A stretch of DNA of 56,256 nucleotides. Source: Lentisphaerales bacterium. Its GTDB lineage: Bacteria; Verrucomicrobiota; Lentisphaeria; Lentisphaerales; Lentisphaeraceae. Position numbers and translations under genes: made by a program. This document shows positions 43,019-52,200 of this stretch, piece by piece (position 1 is the stretch's first letter; the number at the start of each line of letters is the position of its first letter). The stretch spans positions 1 to 56,256 of the forward strand of contig JAKVBD010000033.1 of assembly GCA_022446985.1 (NCBI GenBank), written 5' to 3'. The notes under the pieces were generated by a model. The model made no database searches. It was not told the origin of the DNA and saw nothing but the letters and a program-made list of their open reading frames with translations.

Positions 43019-45373
43019 TTGTCAGAAGATAAGTCAGATTCTGTAGAATCTAACTCGAAAGCCTTACCGGATGGTAGCGCTATCAGTTGTTTTGCGTGTG
43101 GTGTGAGAACCGAATTATCTGGAAAAATCCCAGGTGATAAAATTAAATGCTCCGACTGCAATGTGGAAATAACTGTACCAAAGCCGGATATTATAAAGAA
43201 GCTGGCGAGTTTTGAAAGTTTTAATGAACTGCCAAACAAGAAAGAATCTTCTGAGAAAGTCGTTCACAAGGTATTTTGTTACTCCTGTAAAGGTAAGATT
43301 GATGTATCCGACCAACCTGTTGGCCACCGTTTTGACTGTCCTGGTTGTGGAACAAACTTAAAAGTGCCACCACGCGATCAGGATCAAACTTCTGAGGAAG
43401 ATGCGGGAACAGTCCATGAACCTGTAGGTAAGCTTAAGATTAATTGTCACACCTGTGGTGCTAAGCTTGACCTTACTGGTGAAAAGCCCTTCAAAAAGGT
43501 TAATTGCCCTGCGTGTAATGCTGAATTCCAGATTCCTAAAAGGTTTAGTCACTTTTTGCTTGAAGAGCGTTTGGGTGAAAATGACAATTTTGCTGTTTAT
43601 CGGGCTTTGGATTTAACTTTAAGTCGTGAAGTTTGTTTGAAGGTAATGAGTCAAAAACTTTCTGAAAAGAAAGAGCTGGTTGAAAGTTTCTTGGCAGAAG
43701 CGGGGAAAGCTGCTTTAGTGAATGATCCAAATGTCGTTCCAATCTACTCTTCTGGAGAGCACGAAGGCTGCTCTTACCTGGTTATGCAGTTCATGTCTGC
43801 TTTATCCTTAAAGCCATACTTGGAAAAAGCTAAAGGAATTCTGCCGGTATCCAGTGTATTGAGAGTCGTTAAAGAGGCAGCTAAAGGCTTAGATGCAGCT
43901 CAGAAAGAAGGTATTTCTCATCATAATGTTTCCATGAATAACATATTACTTGATCGAGATGGAAACATAAAAGTATCTGATTTTAGTTTAGACTATACTC
44001 TATATAAACTATCTGGAGATAAAGATGATCTTCTGAAGTTTTTTGACCCGCAGTATATTAGCCTTGAGATGGTCAAAGATGGCGAGAATAATCTTGCCGG
44101 CGACATCTATAGCCTTGGTGCTGTTTTTTACCATTTGATAACTGGTGTGCCTCCTTTCCCGGGGAGTAGTCCTGAAAGTATTATCAAAGAAAGGCTTGAA
44201 AGGTCTCCAGTGGCAGCCAAGAAAGTTAGAAGTGAAATTCCGGATTATGTAAGTGGCTATATTGCTAAAATGATGTCGGAAAATCCTAAAGATCGCCCCG
44301 AAAATCTTGCTGAAGTAATTGATATACTACAATCGTTTATTGATGGTAAGCCAAAATTTACGGCACCAGCCACTCAGAGTGTTTCTGAAGATGATCTCAA
44401 AGTATCTGCTGTATCGGCGTCAAAAAGTGAAGAGGAGCTTAAATTAGCATCTTCAGATGTGACAGCTTCAGCAAATACCGATAGTTCTTCCGCAGAACAA
44501 GAAATTATAGAGGGTGCCAAGAAGATTCCAGCTATAGTTTATGCAATTGTTGCTGCGATTATTGTCATATTAGCTGTCATTTTGAGTATGCCATCAGAGC
44601 CTGAAGAAGTCGGCCCTAAGTATGCAACTACTAAAAACGTGAGCGTAAAGCAATCCGCTGAACAGCCAGTAAGTCAGCCAGTTGAAAAAGAACCTGTTCA
44701 AAAGCCAGAGCCTGCGGTCATTGAGGAGTCAGTAGAAAAGCCGGCACTACCTCAAATCGCTCCAGCTGTTAAATTAGCTCCGACAAAAGAGCCACAGAAG
44801 TCAACAGGTGGCGGTTTCCCGGTTCAAGTTTCTGAAAGACCTCTTCCACATGGTATATCTTTCAAAGCATATGCTGAAGAAGTTTTAGCTTACTTGGATA
44901 AACATGAAGGAGATGCTTATGATCAGGAAATGCATCGCATTAAGTTTCTGAGAAATGTAAAACCATATCTTGAGAAAATTGCCGCTGTTCTTCCTTTTAA
45001 AGGTCAGCTTTATGTAAGAGGCCGAAATCCAATTCCAGGCTCTATTATTTCTGCCAGTGAAGAATCTTTAACGATTAAACCAGATGCCGCAGATCAAACA
45101 CTTGACCTTTCATGGCAGCAATTTGATAATAAACAGTTTATCGAAATGATGCAGTATTACATCGAAATCAGAAAAACTCAGTTGGCGGATTCAACTATTG
45201 CTGAAGGCGCCATAATCAGACGTGATCTTGGAGCAGATTATTTTAGATTAGCTCTAGTAAGTGATTGGTATAAAATGTCAGATGATGTACAAAAATATGC
45301 TGATCTTACTTTGCAGTTTGATCCCATTTTAGAAAAACAAGTTAAAGCTCTTTTGCCATCTGTGAGTCAGTAA
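43019..45373 (+). CDS. Transmembrane pseudokinase with three N-terminal zinc ribbons
   Basis: The 784-residue protein has three CxxC-x16-CxxC zinc ribbons (C24/27/44/47, C87/90/107/110, C143/146/163/166). A Ser/Thr kinase fold spans about 176-440. The beta-3 Lys (K208), helix-C Glu (E227) and DFG Asp (D321, reading DFS) remain. The catalytic HRDxKxxN loop, however, reads HHNVSMNN (301-308), so the catalytic Asp and Lys are lost. The glycine loop is also degraded (LGENDNF). It is probably inactive as a kinase. One transmembrane helix (about 505-523) leads to a Pro-rich linker and a periplasmic domain of about 200 residues with a small beta stretch (LYVRGRNPIPGSIISA). The start is TTG with AGGG upstream. 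It follows exbD 3 and precedes SUI1 by two bases. Confidence 0.85.
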   Translation: MSEDKSDSVESNSKALPDGSAISCFACGVRTELSGKIPGDKIKCSDCNVEITVPKPDIIKKLASFESFNELPNKKESSEKVVHKVFCYSCKGKIDVSDQPVGHRFDCPGCGTNLKVPPRDQDQTSEEDAGTVHEPVGKLKINCHTCGAKLDLTGEKPFKKVNCPACNAEFQIPKRFSHFLLEERLGENDNFAVYRALDLTLSREVCLKVMSQKLSEKKELVESFLAEAGKAALVNDPNVVPIYSSGEHEGCSYLVMQFMSALSLKPYLEKAKGILPVSSVLRVVKEAAKGLDAAQKEGISHHNVSMNNILLDRDGNIKVSDFSLDYTLYKLSGDKDDLLKFFDPQYISLEMVKDGENNLAGDIYSLGAVFYHLITGVPPFPGSSPESIIKERLERSPVAAKKVRSEIPDYVSGYIAKMMSENPKDRPENLAEVIDILQSFIDGKPKFTAPATQSVSEDDLKVSAVSASKSEEELKLASSDVTASANTDSSSAEQEIIEGAKKIPAIVYAIVAAIIVILAVILSMPSEPEEVGPKYATTKNVSVKQSAEQPVSQPVEKEPVQKPEPAVIEESVEKPALPQIAPAVKLAPTKEPQKSTGGGFPVQVSERPLPHGISFKAYAEEVLAYLDKHEGDAYDQEMHRIKFLRNVKPYLEKIAAVLPFKGQLYVRGRNPIPGSIISASEESLTIKPDAADQTLDLSWQQFDNKQFIEMMQYYIEIRKTQLADSTIAEGAIIRRDLGADYFRLALVSDWYKMSDDVQKYADLTLQFDPILEKQVKALLPSVSQ

Positions 45374-45375
45374 AT

Positions 45376-45765
45376 ATGGGAAAGAAAAAGCAGCGGTATC
45401 AGTCAGAAGAAGCACCTTCAAATAATCCTTTTGGTGGTTTGGATCTCTCTTTTTCAAATGAACAGTTAAGTGCTTATGAAGAAGAAAAAGAAGCTGTAGC
45501 GAATGAACCCGAAAGCTTTGCTGGTGGGCTTGTCAGAGTAAGATTGGAAAAAAAAGGCCGTGGCGGTAAATCCGTGACAGTTTTTTATGAATTTGATAAA
45601 GAGCAAGATAGCTCATTGCCAGAATTGTTAAAAGGCTTGAAAAAGCACTTGGCTGCTGGTGGAAAAGTTGTGGAAGATTCTCTTGAGCTTCAAGGAGATC
45701 AGCGCCTTAAGGCAGCTGAATGGCTTGAACAGCAAGGGTATAAAGTAAAAGGACAATTGATATAA
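45376..45765 (+). CDS. SUI1/eIF1-like translation factor
   Basis: Bacterial SUI1 (YciH-like) proteins resemble eukaryotic eIF1 and may influence start-codon fidelity. The product has a 50-residue charged N-terminal extension and the SUI1 domain from about residue 50: VRVRLEKKGRGGKSVTVFYE, then LKKHLAAGGKVVEDSLELQG and AAEWLEQQGYKVKG. This matches the family pattern of RxxKGRxGKxVT and the central LLKxLKKxxGxGG-type helix. It starts two bases after the pseudokinase gene and its stop overlaps the prfB ATG (TAATG, 45765), tying it to release factor 2 in one translational unit. Confidence 0.9.
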   Translation: MGKKKQRYQSEEAPSNNPFGGLDLSFSNEQLSAYEEEKEAVANEPESFAGGLVRVRLEKKGRGGKSVTVFYEFDKEQDSSLPELLKGLKKHLAAGGKVVEDSLELQGDQRLKAAEWLEQQGYKVKGQLI

Positions 45766-46872
45766 TGACACTTGATGAACTGCAAAAACAGGTGAAAAAA
45801 GTGAGCGATCGCTTTGAGCACTTGGGGAGGTTCCTTTGACGTCGAAGATAAGAAGGTAGAACTCAATCAATTAGAGCAAAGAATGACAGCTCCTGACTTT
45901 TGGGATGATAATGACGCAGCCCAGAAAATTGTCGATAAAGTCAGTGCTCTAAAAAGTGTTATTAATCCATATGATGAACTCGGCTCACAAGTTGAAGACT
46001 TCATGACATTAGCTGAGCTGGTTGAAGAAGAGGGTGCAGAGTCACCTATGTTAGCAGAGGCTGACGAAGAGTGTGCCGACATTATCAAAAAGCTGGATGA
46101 AATAGAGCTTTTGAGTTTCCTGAAAGGGAAATATGACTCCGGAAATGCCTTCCTGTCTATCAATGCAGGGGCAGGTGGTACAGAGTCCTGTGATTGGGCC
46201 AGTATGCTTTACCGCATGTATACCCGTTGGATCGAAAGGTCGGGTTACAAGTTTTCTGTAGTTAACTACCAGGATGGTGATGAAGCAGGTATGAAGTCAG
46301 CAACAATTCACGTTCAAGGGCCCAATGCCTTTGGCTTCTTGAAGGCAGAGCGTGGTGTCCACCGCTTAGTTCGTATCTCGCCATTTGACTCTAATAAGCG
46401 CCGTCATACATCTTTCAGTTCAGTTGAAACTGTGCCGGATATCGAAAATGACGATGATATCGATATTGAAGATAAAGACCTGCGAGTCGATACCTACCGT
46501 GCCAGTGGCGCAGGTGGTCAGCATGTAAATACAACAGACAGTGCGATTCGTATTACTCACATTCCTACCGGAGTTGTGGTCTCATGTCAGAATGAACGCT
46601 CACAGCACAAGAACAGAGCAACAGCCATGAAAATGCTTGCGGCTAAACTTTATGAGTTGAAGCAGGAAGAGCAGAAGGCAGAGCTTGATGAGCATAGCGG
46701 TGCAAAAAATGAAATTGGCTGGGGAAGTCAGATTCGTTCTTATGTCTTGCATCCTTATAAAATGATCAAGGACTTACGTACTAGTTGTGAAACCAGTAAC
46801 ACAAATGCTGTGCTGGATGGTGACATCGATCGGTTTATTCATGCTTACCTCAGAAGTGACCTGAACCGCTAA
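45765..46872 (+). CDS. prfB: Peptide chain release factor 2 (with programmed +1 frameshift)
   Basis: RF2 releases finished proteins at UGA and UAA codons. The first 24 codons run from the ATG at 45765 to an in-frame TGA at 45837-45839. A +1 shift at CTT TGA C joins GAC (45838) to the main frame, giving about 368 residues, as in other bacteria. The GGQ loop is ASGAGGQHVNTTDS. The codon-specificity motif is SPF in VRISPFDSNKRR, which marks RF2 rather than RF1. The start overlaps the SUI1 stop. The later ATG at 45814 in the main frame is not the real start, since the frameshift signal is complete. Confidence 0.96.
45824..45840 (+). promoter_or_regulatory. prfB programmed +1 frameshift site
   Basis: The Shine-Dalgarno-like GGGGAGG (45824-45830) is followed by TTC, then the slippery CTT (45834-45836), TGA and C. 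The three-base gap from the internal ribosome-binding element to CTT equals that in the well-studied E. coli site. RF2 scarcity makes the ribosome pause at TGA and slip, so the site gives autoregulation of RF2. This is known from the family and seen here by sequence. Confidence 0.95.
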
Positions 46873-47048
46873 AGCTTTTCATTTTACTTTTAGATTTGCC
46901 CCCTGTTAAGAACCATTGCCTTTGGTAAATATTTGTAGTGCCATATGGTTAATATTCTTAATTGGGGGTAGTTTATTTAAAGGCCTGTGTTCTTCAACGG
47001 CAGCCGACTGTTAACTTGTAATTACAACGTTATTTAGGGGAATGCTTC

Positions 47049-49808
47049 ATGATCAGTAAAAATATCTATTTATTCACGAAAAAGGCTACTGATGGTAGTG
47101 CAGACATGCGAGAAGTTCTCGGTGGCAAAGGTGCCAATCTCGCAGAAATGAAGTCAATGGGAATCCCGGTTCCTCCAGGTTTTACCGTTCCATGTTATGT
47201 TTGTAACTCTTACCATTACAACAAACAATCTCTACCAGATGGCTTAATGAATGAAGTCAAAGAAGCTATTTCTATTATTGAAGATGAAGTTGGTGCAAAA
47301 TTCGGTTCTCTTACATATCCACTTTTGTTGTCTGTTAGATCGGGTGCCAGAGTCTCAATGCCGGGAATGATGGATACTGTTCTTAATCTTGGATTAAATG
47401 ATCAAGCGGTAATTGGCCTTGCGAAGGTAACTGCAAATGAGCATATGGCTTATGATTCATACCGTCGCTTTATAGAGATGTTCTCAGATGTGGTTCGTGA
47501 AATTCCAGTTTTTCTTTTTGAAGATGTTTTGGATGAAATAAAAGAAGCTTCAGGTTTAGATTCTGATAATGAGCTATCAGTCGAAAATTTAAAAGAAGTC
47601 TGTACTCGATTCAAAGAAATTTATAAAGAAGAAATAGGAGAGGAGTTTCCTCAAGATCCTTTTGTTCAGTTACAGGCTGCTATTTCCTCGGTATTTCACT
47701 CATGGCAAAATGAACGAGCTGTGCTTTACCGCAAGATGGAAAAAATTCCTTGTGATTGGAGAACTGCGGTAAACGTTCAAGCCATGGTTTTCGGGAATAA
47801 AGGTTCAGACTCTGCAACAGGTGTGGCTTTTACTAGAAACCCCTCTACAGGAGAAAAGGTGTATTATGGTGAATATCTCACTGATGCACAGGGAGAGGAT
47901 GTTGTCGCCGGGATTCGAACACCTATTCCGATTTCTGCTAAGTTGGCTAAAAAAGCCGGTTTTGAGGGGCAATCACTTGAAGAGCTAATGCCTCAATCCT
48001 TTAAAGAATTGGGAGAGGTTTTTGAAAGCCTGGAACAGCACTTCAAGGATATGCAGGACATCGAATTTACTATTGATAATGGCAAACTGTTTATTCTCCA
48101 GGCACGTAATGGCAAGCGTACCGGTTTTGCCCAGATTAAAATTGCTGTTGATATGGTTTCTGAAGGAATTATTTCTCCGCAAGAAGGTCTTTTAAGAATA
48201 CAACCGAACTCATTGGAACAGTTACTCTCTCCTGTGTTTAATTTAAAAGATAAAGAAGAAGCTCGTGAGTCACTGATTGGGACTGGCTTAAATGCAGGGC
48301 CAGGTGCAGCAACAGGAAAACTTGCCTTGAGCTCAGAAAAAGCAGTTGAGTATAGCGAGGCAGGGGTGCCTTCGATACTGGTTCGGTTAGATACTTCACC
48401 GTCTGATTTTGGTGGAATGATGGCTGCAAAAGGGGTATTGACTGCTCGAGGAGGAGCGACATCACACGCTGCTGTAGTAGCTCGACAGTTTGGTAAGCCT
48501 TGTGTATGTGGTTTGAGTGCACTCAAGATCGATGAGAATGCCAGAACATTAAGTGCTGATGGAAAGATGATTTCAGAAGGAGATGATATTTCAATTGATG
48601 GTACAACTGGTGAGGTCTTTTTCAAAGAAATCAAAACTTCTCCTTCTGAGGTAAGTCAGGTTTTAATTGAAGAATCGATGAGCCCAGAAGAATCCATTGT
48701 TTTTCAAAACTATCAAATGATCATCAATTGGGCCGACAAATATAAAAAAATGTCGGTTAGAACAAATGCAGATACTCCACGAGATGTAAATGTTGCTCTT
48801 CATTTTGGCGCAGTGGGTATAGGCTTGACTCGTATAGAACACATGTTTCATGGCGAACAAAGATTACTGCCTCTAAGGAAGTTATTTCTATCCGATTCTC
48901 CCCAAATGCAAATTGAATCCCTAAAGGAGATTCAAACCTTTATAGCACATGACTTTAAAGACATATTTAGAGTGTTGAATGGTTTGCCAGCAACAATAAG
49001 ATTGCTGGATCCTCCTATGCATGAATTCATGCCTAAAAATGACAGAGAGATAGTTGCGCTTGCTGAATCGATGGGAATAACAGATGAAGAAGTGAAACAA
49101 ACTCTTAAAGATTTAAGTGAAGTTAATCCTATGCTTGGGCATCGTGGTTGTCGACTTGGAGTTTCCAGTCCGGGAATAACATCTATGCAGGTGAGGGCTA
49201 TACTTGAATCTGCTCTTACTGTAACTCAAGAGGGAATTCCTTGTAAGCCTGAAATAATGGTGCCAATTGTTATGTCCGCTACAGAACTTGAGCACCAGAG
49301 GCAGGTAGTGGATAAAGCAGCCAGTGAGCTTTTTGCTGAATTGGGAGAATCAATTGAGTATACAGTGGGAACTATGGTTGAATTACCAAGAGCAGCACTA
49401 CGAGCTTCTCAGATTGCCGAGCATGCAGAGTTTTTCTCTTTTGGAACGAATGATCTGACACAGACTACTTTTGGAATATCCCGTGATGATGCAGGTAAGT
49501 TTTTGCCCATATATTCAAGTGGAGTCCCTTATGTAAATGGAGAGGGGCAAATGGAAATATACCCCAATGATCCATTTCAGGTATTGGACCAGGAAGGTGT
49601 CGGAGAGCTGATTAAGATCGGGGTCGAACGCGGACGTTTAACCAAGCAGGATTTAAAAATCGGTATCTGTGGAGAGCACGGCGGAGAGCCTTCTTCTGTG
49701 GAGTTTTGTCACAGAGCAGGGCTTGACTATGTGAGTTGCTCGCCTTATAGAGTTCCAATAGCAATTTTAGCGGCAGCCCAAGCTGCCTTGAAAGAAGATT
49801 TAAGATAG
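47049..49808 (+). CDS. ppdK: Pyruvate, phosphate dikinase
   Basis: PpdK interconverts pyruvate, ATP and phosphate with PEP, AMP and pyrophosphate. It is reversible and used for gluconeogenesis or pyrophosphate-linked glycolysis. The N-terminal ATP-grasp region opens VLGGKGANLAEMKSMGIPVP. The phosphohistidine is H473 in GGATSHAAVVARQ, and the PEP/pyruvate barrel carries LTRIEHMF, FGTNDLTQTTFGISRDDAG and the catalytic Cys in GICGEHGGEP. The length of 919 residues is normal for PPDK. AGGGG lies upstream of the ATG. A 14-residue-class short gap (13 bases) precedes the next gene. Confidence 0.96.
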   Translation: MISKNIYLFTKKATDGSADMREVLGGKGANLAEMKSMGIPVPPGFTVPCYVCNSYHYNKQSLPDGLMNEVKEAISIIEDEVGAKFGSLTYPLLLSVRSGARVSMPGMMDTVLNLGLNDQAVIGLAKVTANEHMAYDSYRRFIEMFSDVVREIPVFLFEDVLDEIKEASGLDSDNELSVENLKEVCTRFKEIYKEEIGEEFPQDPFVQLQAAISSVFHSWQNERAVLYRKMEKIPCDWRTAVNVQAMVFGNKGSDSATGVAFTRNPSTGEKVYYGEYLTDAQGEDVVAGIRTPIPISAKLAKKAGFEGQSLEELMPQSFKELGEVFESLEQHFKDMQDIEFTIDNGKLFILQARNGKRTGFAQIKIAVDMVSEGIISPQEGLLRIQPNSLEQLLSPVFNLKDKEEARESLIGTGLNAGPGAATGKLALSSEKAVEYSEAGVPSILVRLDTSPSDFGGMMAAKGVLTARGGATSHAAVVARQFGKPCVCGLSALKIDENARTLSADGKMISEGDDISIDGTTGEVFFKEIKTSPSEVSQVLIEESMSPEESIVFQNYQMIINWADKYKKMSVRTNADTPRDVNVALHFGAVGIGLTRIEHMFHGEQRLLPLRKLFLSDSPQMQIESLKEIQTFIAHDFKDIFRVLNGLPATIRLLDPPMHEFMPKNDREIVALAESMGITDEEVKQTLKDLSEVNPMLGHRGCRLGVSSPGITSMQVRAILESALTVTQEGIPCKPEIMVPIVMSATELEHQRQVVDKAASELFAELGESIEYTVGTMVELPRAALRASQIAEHAEFFSFGTNDLTQTTFGISRDDAGKFLPIYSSGVPYVNGEGQMEIYPNDPFQVLDQEGVGELIKIGVERGRLTKQDLKIGICGEHGGEPSSVEFCHRAGLDYVSCSPYRVPIAILAAAQAALKEDLR

Positions 49809-49821
49809 AAAGGCAAGGATT

Positions 49822-50346
49822 ATGAGTCTACCAGCAGAAATTAATAAATTTATAGATGAGTCTCCTATTTCTTTAGTTGCGACAAAAGGCGGTACTCTAA
49901 GTATTCCTGAGATAGATGCTTTCTTTAACGAAAATGTTAAACCAAAAGTGAACGATACAAAGTATGGTCAGCTTTTCTATGCAGGTTTACTTATGGCCCA
50001 GGATTACATCTGGGAAGCCCATGAGATAGTTCAGGATTATCCTGAACTTGAGGCGTCCTGGTGGCATGCATTTATGCACCGCATGGAAGGCGATTATGGC
50101 AATGCTGGATATTGGTATAGAAGAGTCGGGAATAATGAGCATTACCAGAGTTTGTTAGATGCAGTTAAAAAACTTGACTTTGAGACTCGTGCCAGCGAGA
50201 TCCTGGGGTGGACGCAGTGGGATTCATTTGAGCTAAATCACATGATCGGTAAGTCGAAAGGTGAGTTTCGTGAGGAACTTCATGACGTTCATAGATTGGA
50301 GTGTTTGCTGCTTCTGAAAATTTGTTATCTCAAAGCTGTAGCTTAA
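49822..50346 (+). CDS. Conserved unknown protein after ppdK
   Basis: I do not recognise a named family. The 174-residue protein has no signal or membrane segment and is mostly helical. It has an aromatic motif, SWWHAFMHRMEGDYGNAGYW, followed by YRRVGNNEHY. Trp and Tyr residues in this stretch are likely structural or binding residues. Proteins with this motif appear, to my memory, in Planctomycetota and Acidobacteriota, with no assigned function. It starts 13 bases after ppdK with AAGGA upstream, so it is probably co-transcribed. Its 3' end overlaps the convergent esterase gene by 17 bases. Confidence 0.65.
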   Translation: MSLPAEINKFIDESPISLVATKGGTLSIPEIDAFFNENVKPKVNDTKYGQLFYAGLLMAQDYIWEAHEIVQDYPELEASWWHAFMHRMEGDYGNAGYWYRRVGNNEHYQSLLDAVKKLDFETRASEILGWTQWDSFELNHMIGKSKGEFREELHDVHRLECLLLLKICYLKAVA

Positions 50347-50959
50347 GCCCATTGATCGTTTCGACGATCTTATCGGCAATTTTTTGGCATCCTCTCTCTG
50401 CTGGGTGGATGCTGTCAGCCTGCATTAAGTCCGGGTTTGAAAAGACGCCCGCCAATATATCGGGAACAATTGCGACTTGTAGCTCCTGGCAAACTCGTAA
50501 GTGCATAGCATGGCGCTTTCCCCCTATTAGTCCCAGGACTTCAGTGTAGACAATCGCATAACCCTTTTTGTGAAGTTCTGAAAAAATGGTCTTAAGATTT
50601 TTTTCAGTTTCACTGAGCGGTTTATTTCGCAGGATATCATTGCCTCCAAGTGTAACGACCATCAAGGCATTTTTTCCCTCTGGAATTTGAGGTAGTTTAG
50701 CCAAGGCATCACTGGTCTTATAGCCGCTGAAACCAAAACGTTGAAAGGGTAAATTAAGCTGTTTTGCAACCAAGTCAGGAAACGATTTAGTTTTGTTGGA
50801 GAGGCCATAGCCGGCAGTCAAACTATCTCCAAGAAAAACAAGCTTAGTTATTTTTTGCTCGCCGTGTTTAAGAGCCCAAGTATTTAAGTCGTTGCCATTG
50901 CAAAATGTGAAAAGTAGCAAGATGGGAACTAGGGCAAATAAGAAAAGCTTAATTTTCAT
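50330..50959 (-). CDS. Exported SGNH/GDSL esterase (TesA-like)
   Basis: A periplasmic or secreted hydrolase of the SGNH family, related to TesA acyl-CoA thioesterase/arylesterase. The four blocks are visible: GDSLTAGYG with S46, the Gly of block II (FGFSGYKTSDAL), GGND (block III) and DSIHP with the catalytic Asp and His (block V). A signal peptide (LFLFALVPILLLFTFC) precedes it. The Cys at residue 20 is preceded by Phe, so it is not a standard lipobox. The start overlaps the end of the LON-domain gene by 11 bases, so aroK, LON and this gene form a unit. Confidence 0.9.
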   Translation of the reverse strand: MKIKLFLFALVPILLLFTFCNGNDLNTWALKHGEQKITKLVFLGDSLTAGYGLSNKTKSFPDLVAKQLNLPFQRFGFSGYKTSDALAKLPQIPEGKNALMVVTLGGNDILRNKPLSETEKNLKTIFSELHKKGYAIVYTEVLGLIGGKRHAMHLRVCQELQVAIVPDILAGVFSNPDLMQADSIHPAERGCQKIADKIVETINGLKLQL

Positions 50960-51545
50960 TTGTTTGACTTATTAGCTGCATAAAGATTTCTTTGAGAGAG
51001 TTCTCTTTTATTAAAGACAATTTACACTCTATATCCAGCGGGCTTTGAAAGCATAAAAAAGCGAGGAGTTTGCCGAGTTCCATGTCATCAATCATTTGAT
51101 CAAGATCGTCATTATTCTTATTCGGGATATGCTTCCCAAGGACTCTTTTGATGAAATTTCGAATAGTTTCGTATTGATCGGCAGAGTCTGTTATGTCGTC
51201 GATGTAATCCAACTGTTCAGTTTGGACTATTCTGTATAGTCGTTCCGAAGGAATTTCGCTGATCTTTACTCTGTGGAGCCCTTTTACCAGAATGGAGTAG
51301 CGACCATCATCGTGCTTTTGATATTCTTCAATAGAACATAGACAGCCGTGTGAAAATATTTCGGGACTTTCATTGTAGAGTTCACGCCAATTACCTACGA
51401 GAGTTCCGAAACAGAAGATACCCTGTGAGTCAAGGCAGTGCTCGATCATATCGATATAGCGCGGTTCAAATATGTAGAACTCGGTGACAACACCGGGGAA
51501 CATCACCATTTCACCAAGAGGGAATATGGGAATAACCTTATTCAT
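50949..51545 (-). CDS. LON substrate-binding domain protein
   Basis: A stand-alone homologue of the N-terminal LON domain (PUA-like), without protease or ATPase parts. The 198-residue protein starts VIPIFPLGEMVMFPGVVTEF, with the conserved IFEPRYIDMIEHCL and later GRYSILVKGLHRVKI. Its substrate or partner is unknown in most bacteria. The ATG at 51545 overlaps the aroK stop by one base, and the end overlaps the esterase start. Confidence 0.92.
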   Translation of the reverse strand: MNKVIPIFPLGEMVMFPGVVTEFYIFEPRYIDMIEHCLDSQGIFCFGTLVGNWRELYNESPEIFSHGCLCSIEEYQKHDDGRYSILVKGLHRVKISEIPSERLYRIVQTEQLDYIDDITDSADQYETIRNFIKRVLGKHIPNKNNDDLDQMIDDMELGKLLAFLCFQSPLDIECKLSLIKENSLKEIFMQLISQTNEN

Positions 51546-52084
51546 TAGACTTGTTCACTCAATTCTTTCTTGTCCATATAATCTTCATAGTACTTCCAGA
51601 CCAAACCGGCAATTTGGTTAAGATTGTTTTCCCAGGCATTGATTGAGTAGTGTGAGCAATCATCGTACAAAGGCTCGCGACCATTCATCATGGCGGTGAT
51701 TTTCTCGAGTTCTTTGTTGCCTTGGAGAAGTGGACGGTTGGTGTCTTTTTTAGTGTACTTAAGGACATTCTCAGGAGTTGTTTTAAGCCATACTACAATT
51801 CCGGATTTCTTTAAGATTTCGCGATTTTGCTCTCTCAAAATAATTCCACCACCAGTGGCAAAGACAGTATCTTTCTGTTTAGTGATCAAAGTCGTAACGT
51901 AACTTTCCAGATCGCGGAAGGCTTTTTCTCCGACGTTCTCAAAAATTTCAGGAATAGTCATGCCTGCTTTTTCGATTATCACCTGATCTAAATCGACCAG
52001 TTTCATTCCTGATTCTTCTGCGAGGAATCTGCCGACGGAACTTTTTCCGCATGACATGAATCCCACCAATATTATGTTAGTCAC
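51545..52084 (-). CDS. aroK: Shikimate kinase
   Basis: AroK phosphorylates shikimate in the chorismate pathway of aromatic amino-acid synthesis. The 179-residue protein has the Walker A loop GFMSCGKSSVG (residues 8-18), the substrate-binding Asp in KLVDLDQVI, ESYVTTLI after FRDLE, and the GGG motif FATGGGIILRE. The Lid region TNRPLLQGN is present. It is the first gene of a three-gene minus-strand unit, divergent from DUF3392. Confidence 0.95.
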   Translation of the reverse strand: MTNIILVGFMSCGKSSVGRFLAEESGMKLVDLDQVIIEKAGMTIPEIFENVGEKAFRDLESYVTTLITKQKDTVFATGGGIILREQNREILKKSGIVVWLKTTPENVLKYTKKDTNRPLLQGNKELEKITAMMNGREPLYDDCSHYSINAWENNLNQIAGLVWKYYEDYMDKKELSEQV

Positions 52085-52200
52085 TCAATCACCTTCAATC
52101 CTTATGAGAAAAAATAGTTTGAGAATAGTTGTTTTCAAATTACTCAGGCATTGCTTGAAAAGCTTTTAATGGAGTTAATATATTCTCAACGCAATTCAGG

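Noticed and set aside
45814..46872. prfB starting at the ATG 45814
   Set aside because: The upstream leader frame from 45765 and the complete frameshift signal at 45824-45840 show that the real start is earlier.
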